Shown: in pieces, positions 6,297 to 10,027 of the stretch
How positions within the stretch are numbered: position 1 is the stretch's first letter
How the letters are laid out: each line of letters starts with the position of its first letter
Source of the DNA: Treponema sp.
GTDB taxonomy: Bacteria > Spirochaetota > Spirochaetia > Treponematales > Treponemataceae
Assembly (NCBI GenBank): GCA_012799545.1
Contig: JAAZLA010000142.1
Location: forward strand, 1-10,027
Length of the DNA stretch: 10,027 nt
Reading direction: 5' to 3'
Notes under the pieces: model-generated
What the model was told of the DNA's origin: nothing
What the model saw: only the letters and a program-made list of their open reading frames with translations
The model's database searches: none
Translations under genes and position numbers: made by a program

Positions 6297-7292
6297 ATGC
6301 CGACGATTCCATTAAATACTGAATCTTCCCCAGAAGCAGTAATAGAATTACTTTTTAAACTCAAGGTCAAGGACGTAATGTCGACGAATATCTTTACCGC
6401 AAATCCACAAACGACTATGCGCGATATTCAAAACAGTATGAAAATGCACTATATAACTGGTCTACCCATAACTGAAGGCGATACCCTCGTTGGTATTGTT
6501 TCTATGGACGATATTATCAATGCCTTTGACAAAAACACAATCGATGAAGCATGCGAATCACATATGACTCGAAATCTCATCGTATTACAAGAAAATATGC
6601 CACTTTCCCTTGCGGTTTCTTATTTTAATAAATATAAGTTTGGGCGCTTTCCTGTATTGAATAAAAAAAACAAACTCACAGGCATTGTTACCACCACTGA
6701 TGTTATCGCTGCCCTTCTCGTTGCAATGAACAAGGAAGTTGAGCGCCTTGAAATTGAAGCACAACAAGCACAAGAAGCCTTGCAAATAGAAGATGAAAAG
6801 CAAAGAAAAAAACGCTCAAAAATACTGGAAAAAGCAAAAAACCTTGAAGCTTTTCCAAATCGGCTTATAGAATTTAAAACAGAACCCTTTAACTTTGAAA
6901 CGGCAGGGCAAGCCTCAACCGAAATAAAAAAAATGCTTCGGGTTATGGCTGTTGACAAGGCGCTTGTAAGAAGAATCGGTATTGCAAGCTATGAATTGGA
7001 GATAAATCAAGTCGTACACTCAAAAGGTGGTATGATGCGCTATTATATTAGCCCCGAAAGTATCGTAATCGAAGCGATAGATAGAGGCCCGGGGATTCCC
7101 GATGTCGATGCCGCCCTCACAGAAGGTTTTTCTACCGCAAGCGAACAAGTGAGAGCCTTTGGCTTTGGTGCAGGTATGGGCTTACCCAATACGAAGCGTG
7201 TTTCCGACCACTTCCATATAAGCTCAAAGCCGGGAAAAAACACCACGGTGCGCGTTCAGTTTAATTTATCTCAAGAACCAGAAACAGAATAG
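6297..7292 (+). CDS. CBS-pair protein fused to an RsbW-like (HATPase_c) ATPase domain
   Basis: A 331-residue soluble protein. Two CBS repeats (about 22-78 and 86-142; VKDVMSTN, GIVSMDDII, HMTRNL, GIVTTTDVI) form a Bateman module that usually senses adenine nucleotides. A Lys/Glu/Gln-rich helix (about 143-185, likely coiled coil) links them to a GHKL ATPase domain (about 195-325). The ATP site is complete: an N-box with Glu233 and Asn237 (YELEINQVVH), G1 DRGPGIPD (262-269) and G2 GFGAGMGLPNTK (289-300). There is no HisKA phospho-acceptor helix, so it resembles anti-sigma serine kinases (RsbW/SpoIIAB) rather than sensor histidine kinases. No sigma or anti-anti-sigma gene is in view. It begins a three-gene unit with the DRTGG (35 nt) and PHP genes. 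Its role, transmitting nucleotide state to a protein target, is inferred. Confidence 0.88.
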   Translation: MPTIPLNTESSPEAVIELLFKLKVKDVMSTNIFTANPQTTMRDIQNSMKMHYITGLPITEGDTLVGIVSMDDIINAFDKNTIDEACESHMTRNLIVLQENMPLSLAVSYFNKYKFGRFPVLNKKNKLTGIVTTTDVIAALLVAMNKEVERLEIEAQQAQEALQIEDEKQRKKRSKILEKAKNLEAFPNRLIEFKTEPFNFETAGQASTEIKKMLRVMAVDKALVRRIGIASYELEINQVVHSKGGMMRYYISPESIVIEAIDRGPGIPDVDAALTEGFSTASEQVRAFGFGAGMGLPNTKRVSDHFHISSKPGKNTTVRVQFNLSQEPETE

Positions 7293-7313
7293 ACAAAGAA
7301 CCCGACTTTTTTT

Positions 7314-7320
7314 AAAGGAG
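7314..7320 (+). promoter_or_regulatory. strong ribosome binding site of the DRTGG gene
   Basis: AAAGGAG, 7 nt before the ATG at 7328. It contrasts with the absent site at the start of the preceding gene. Confidence 0.85.
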
Positions 7321-7327
7321 ATACGAT

Positions 7328-7672
7328 ATGACATTGGAAGAAATTGCAAAAAGATTAAAACTAAAAGCCTTGTATAGCGACTATGAAAATATTTTTTGTA
7401 CAAACGCCTATTGCTCTGACCTTTTAAGCGATATAATGGGAAATGCAAAAGATGGATCTATCCTTATAAGCATTCAAGCACACAAAAACACCGTCGCTGT
7501 CGCAAGTCTCAAGGATTCTCCTGCGATAATTATTTGTAACAATCGCCCCATCGGCGAAGATATGATAGAAGCTTGCAAAGATGAAGGGATAGCCCTCTTT
7601 GTTACGGGAGATAATCAATTTGAAGTGTCCGCCAAGCTCTACGCATGCTTACACAAGGCTCTTCCAAGTTAA
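7328..7672 (+). CDS. small DRTGG-family protein
   Basis: A 114-residue cytosolic protein made of a single DRTGG-like domain. It is recognised by the block AYCSDLLSDIMGNAKDGSILISIQ (split about residues 27-50), by HKNTVAVASLKDSPAIIICNNRPI, and by the C-terminal EGIALFVTGDNQFEVSAKLY. Close relatives are one-domain proteins encoded beside HATPase and PHP genes in anaerobes. In multi-domain proteins DRTGG domains sit beside CBS pairs, as in CBS-DRTGG pyrophosphatases, where the region binds adenine nucleotides. The name-giving motif is not kept: CTNAYCSD stands where relatives have a TGG-type sequence. The function is unknown, and a regulatory nucleotide-binding role is inferred. The start is fixed by AAAGGAG. 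It lies 35 nt behind the CBS-ATPase gene and 33 nt before the PHP gene. Confidence 0.83.
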   Translation: MTLEEIAKRLKLKALYSDYENIFCTNAYCSDLLSDIMGNAKDGSILISIQAHKNTVAVASLKDSPAIIICNNRPIGEDMIEACKDEGIALFVTGDNQFEVSAKLYACLHKALPS

Positions 7673-7705
7673 AAAAATTCTTAAAAAGGTTCAAAGAAGC
7701 GCATT

Positions 7706-8461
7706 ATGAAAATCAAAGCTGACCTCCATATTCATTCCTGTCTTTCTCCTTGTGGAAGTCTCGATATGTCACCAAAGCGCATTGTTCAAGAGCTAAAGCA
7801 AAGGAGCATAGCCCTGGCAGCCCTCACTGACCACAACACAAGCTTAAACTGCCCAGCCTTTGCGAGTCTTTGCAAAGCAGAAGGAATACAAGCTCTTTTT
7901 GGCATGGAAGTACAAAGCTCTGAAGAAATTCATATACTCGCACTTTTTAATGAGCTCTCCGCCTCCCTTGATTTTTCTGCCTTTGTGTATGCCCTTATTC
8001 CAAACATAAAAAATATTCCCCCAAAAACAGGCGACCAAGTCTATGTGGATGAAGATGAAAACATTTTAGGAGAGCTCGAAAAATATCTTCTAAACTCAAT
8101 CCCACTTTCTATCGACGAAGTTGCCAAAGAAATACACAAACGCGGAGGACTCGTCATACCAGCCCACGTAGACCGCCCCTCTTTTTCACTCACAAGCCAA
8201 TTCGGACTTGTAACCGAGGGAGAATGGGATGCCCTAGAGATTGTAAAAAAAGACAGGGAGCCAGCCATTGATACCAAGGGCTATCCCCTTGTTTTTTCTT
8301 CCGATGCACACCATCCCTTCCAAATAGCCAGTCGGCTGAGTATTCTCGAGGTGAACGAGGATTTTTTACGAAAAAACTGCGTCGATTTATCTGAGCTGAA
8401 GGAAGCTTTTAAAACAGCCCGTTGTGAATCAAAGCCGGCCTTTTCAAAAAACTTATTGTAA
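7706..8461 (+). CDS. PHP-domain metal-dependent phosphoesterase
   Basis: A 251-residue cytosolic protein with the four PHP motifs: DLHIHSCLSPCG (6-17; His8, His10), LTDHN (40-44; Asp42, His43), GMEVQSSEEIHIL (66-78; Glu68, His76) and PAHVDRP (152-158; His154), followed by SSDAHH (198-203; Asp200, His202). These residues bind the usual trinuclear metal site, so the protein is expected to be active. Known relatives include the YciV/RNase AM group, which hydrolyse 3',5'-nucleoside bisphosphates or short RNA ends, and histidinol phosphatases; which applies here cannot be decided. It is the last gene of the CBS-ATPase/DRTGG unit. Only a weak ribosome signal (AAAGAAG, 6 nt away) is present. Its stop codon overlaps the stop of the opposing transglycosylase gene. 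Confidence 0.9.
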   Translation: MKIKADLHIHSCLSPCGSLDMSPKRIVQELKQRSIALAALTDHNTSLNCPAFASLCKAEGIQALFGMEVQSSEEIHILALFNELSASLDFSAFVYALIPNIKNIPPKTGDQVYVDEDENILGELEKYLLNSIPLSIDEVAKEIHKRGGLVIPAHVDRPSFSLTSQFGLVTEGEWDALEIVKKDREPAIDTKGYPLVFSSDAHHPFQIASRLSILEVNEDFLRKNCVDLSELKEAFKTARCESKPAFSKNLL

Positions 8462-10027
8462 GAGTGCTGCGACTATTTCATGACTCGATAAATCATAATA
8501 CAAGTACGCATAGAGAGCTGCGGCTGAGAGAATTTTTTTGCTATACTCGCGCGTTTCTGCAAAGGGTATTGTTTCCAAAAATAAGTCAGCAGGCAACTGG
8601 TTATTTCGAGCCCAATTCCGCACACGTGTTATACCTGCATTGTATGACGATAAGGCCAACAAAGCAGAACCGTCGAGCCTGTCCAAGAGCTCTCGCAAGT
8701 AAAAAGTCCCAAAGCGAATATTCGTAGCAGCATCGCCTAAGTCATAATCGCTCAAGCCAAGCTTTCGTGCAATATCCCCTGCCGTTGGCTTCATCAGTTG
8801 GGCAAGTCCTATAGCCCCCGCCGAAGACACAACTTTTTTTTCAAACAAGCTTTCACTTCGAATCAAAGCATAGATGAGATATTCTTCGAGAGAAAAAGCA
8901 GCTGCAAACTCCGTAACCTCTTCTGAAAAAAATCGCGGATACATCTTCTCTAGAATGTCTTTTTGCAATGCCTCGTCTCGACTCTGTACCGAGCGAATAG
9001 CAAGGCGAATTGACATAGGATAGAGCTTGCCATTTTCATCGCCTGCCCTTGCAAAATATTCTGCTACCGCGGAAGCAGTTTTAAAAGATATTTCACTTGC
9101 ATGCTCCAAAAAAATCTCATAGGCAAGATCATAGAGTCCATATTTTGCATACAAAAGGATCGCTTCTTCCAAAGCGGCATTCACCGTATTTTTTTTTGTG
9201 AGCTTCTTGCTATAAAAACTTCCCTCAGTATCTTCTATGGGTATATCGAGTTTTTCAGCAGCCAATATACGATAATACAAGGAACTATGGTTTTCGTAAA
9301 ATGCTTTTGAAAACAAGGATAGAACAAGTTCTTCCAGCCTTTCAGACTCACCTTCTTTAAACTCGCCTTCTAATGCAAAACTCGATTGCGCTAAGACATC
9401 TTCTGCAGACAACAAACCTATTTGTATAAGTCGCGCAGAAAGATAGGCAAAGCGCGCTTGACTTTCGCTATCGGCTTGGTTTTCTATAATTCGATACAGC
9501 TCGTAAAAAAGCTGCCATTCACCGCTTGAGAGCAAACGATAGGAAAGGCGCTCCAAAATATCTGAAAAATACGATGGATCATGCCAATCAAAAATCGTCT
9601 CTTTTATTTTTTGGATAAGACGCGGAAGAGATATTTTTTCCAAAAGATTGAGATAATACCAAAGCGCATTATCAAAATCTGCACCTATTGCCTCTCGCCA
9701 TGACAATTCGTAGAGGGAAAGCACTTCTTCATTATACATGCTTCCACTTCTTTCCAAAATACGCGCTGCATAAAAGTAAGACATAAAAGCCACTTCAGAA
9801 TGTGAGGGCGTATCTAGGGAGCGAGGGAGAGTTCGCGCTAGGGTTTCAAAAAAAGACGCATTTGTCTCATAGTCTGTACTTCCGTATAAAAAAGCCTTGC
9901 CAATATCCGAAAGAATAGAACGTTTATACAAGAGGTCTTTTCTTTCACTTTGCTGTATGTTCTCGATAAATGCCTCAGCTGTTCTGTAGGCAAAGCCATA
10001 GTTTCTTTCATAGACCGCAAAACGTAA
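8453..10027 (-). CDS. soluble lytic murein transglycosylase (Slt-like), 5' end outside window
   Basis: A helical, superhelix-like N-terminal region (TPR-like, rich in Y/L/A helices) is followed by a family-1 SLT domain covering about 8520-8890. Marks are ALIRSESLF with the catalytic Glu (codon 8852-8854), SSAGAIGLAQLM, LSSYNAG and ETIPFAETREYSKKIL. Such enzymes cleave the glycan strand of peptidoglycan between MurNAc and GlcNAc, forming 1,6-anhydroMurNAc, in the periplasm. The frame stays open through the right edge (524 residues in the window). The codon at 9931 that could be read as a start is TTG with no ribosome site, inside a continuous helical run, so I treat it as an internal leucine. 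The signal peptide would lie outside the window. Overall it resembles the Slt70 architecture, and it converges on the PHP gene with overlapping stops. Confidence 0.92.
   Translation of the reverse strand, partial: LRFAVYERNYGFAYRTAEAFIENIQQSERKDLLYKRSILSDIGKAFLYGSTDYETNASFFETLARTLPRSLDTPSHSEVAFMSYFYAARILERSGSMYNEEVLSLYELSWREAIGADFDNALWYYLNLLEKISLPRLIQKIKETIFDWHDPSYFSDILERLSYRLLSSGEWQLFYELYRIIENQADSESQARFAYLSARLIQIGLLSAEDVLAQSSFALEGEFKEGESERLEELVLSLFSKAFYENHSSLYYRILAAEKLDIPIEDTEGSFYSKKLTKKNTVNAALEEAILLYAKYGLYDLAYEIFLEHASEISFKTASAVAEYFARAGDENGKLYPMSIRLAIRSVQSRDEALQKDILEKMYPRFFSEEVTEFAAAFSLEEYLIYALIRSESLFEKKVVSSAGAIGLAQLMKPTAGDIARKLGLSDYDLGDAATNIRFGTFYLRELLDRLDGSALLALSSYNAGITRVRNWARNNQLPADLFLETIPFAETREYSKKILSAAALYAYLYYDLSSHEIVAALLQ

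Noticed and set aside
6620..6958. 112-codon open frame on the - strand
   Set aside because: It is antisense to the CBS-ATPase gene. Its Ser/Phe/Arg-rich composition mirrors the Lys/Glu linker of that gene.
9929..9931. TTG start for the transglycosylase
   Set aside because: There is no ribosome site, and the frame continues upstream to the edge with a sequence of the same helical character. It is an internal leucine.
1..10027. Defence, CRISPR, toxin-antitoxin or mobile element content
   Set aside because: No regularly spaced repeats, transposase, integrase or toxin-like small gene pairs were seen. MazG here is the two-domain housekeeping pyrophosphatase and lies in a normal operon-like row.

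Overview
The window is AT-rich, tightly packed bacterial DNA. It carries ten complete protein genes, plus one gene cut by each edge. I see no tRNA, rRNA, CRISPR array, insertion sequence or phage gene. The gene content suggests a spirochaete of the Treponema type: a stand-alone DbpA-type RNA-binding domain, an extra ClpP with a charged N-terminus, a UPF0158-GNAT fusion, and a CBS/ATPase, DRTGG and PHP trio. The genus is inferred from memory of such gene sets, not shown by a marker gene.

Layout. Positions 2-658 (+) hold the C-terminal PhoU domain of a protein that enters from the left, probably a Na+/phosphate cotransporter. A strong bidirectional terminator (661-690) separates it from a minus-strand block that runs from 4526 down to 711. 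In transcription order that block is mazG (nucleotide pyrophosphatase), a clpP paralogue, a UPF0158-GNAT fusion, a small DbpA-domain RNA-binding protein behind a structured leader, and a glyoxalase II-like metallo-beta-lactamase-fold hydrolase. mazG is divergent from uppP (4607-5419, +), which recycles the undecaprenyl lipid carrier. A Cof-type HAD phosphatase (5454-6272) follows uppP.

A new promoter inside the end of the HAD gene then drives three genes (6297-8461): a CBS-pair protein fused to an RsbW-like ATPase, a DRTGG-family protein and a PHP-domain phosphoesterase. From memory, this trio accompanies [FeFe]-hydrogenase operons in anaerobes, but no hydrogenase gene is present here. The trio runs head-on into a soluble lytic transglycosylase gene (8453-10027, -). 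The two stop codons overlap, and the transglycosylase gene continues past the right edge.

Points worth a second look are the orphan nucleotide-sensing-type trio, two promoters whose predicted transcription starts fall almost on the ATG (possible leaderless mRNAs of uppP and the CBS-ATPase gene), the structured leader before the RNA-binding protein gene, and several unusual domain architectures. Most of the window is ordinary housekeeping DNA. I found no clear new defence or mobile system.
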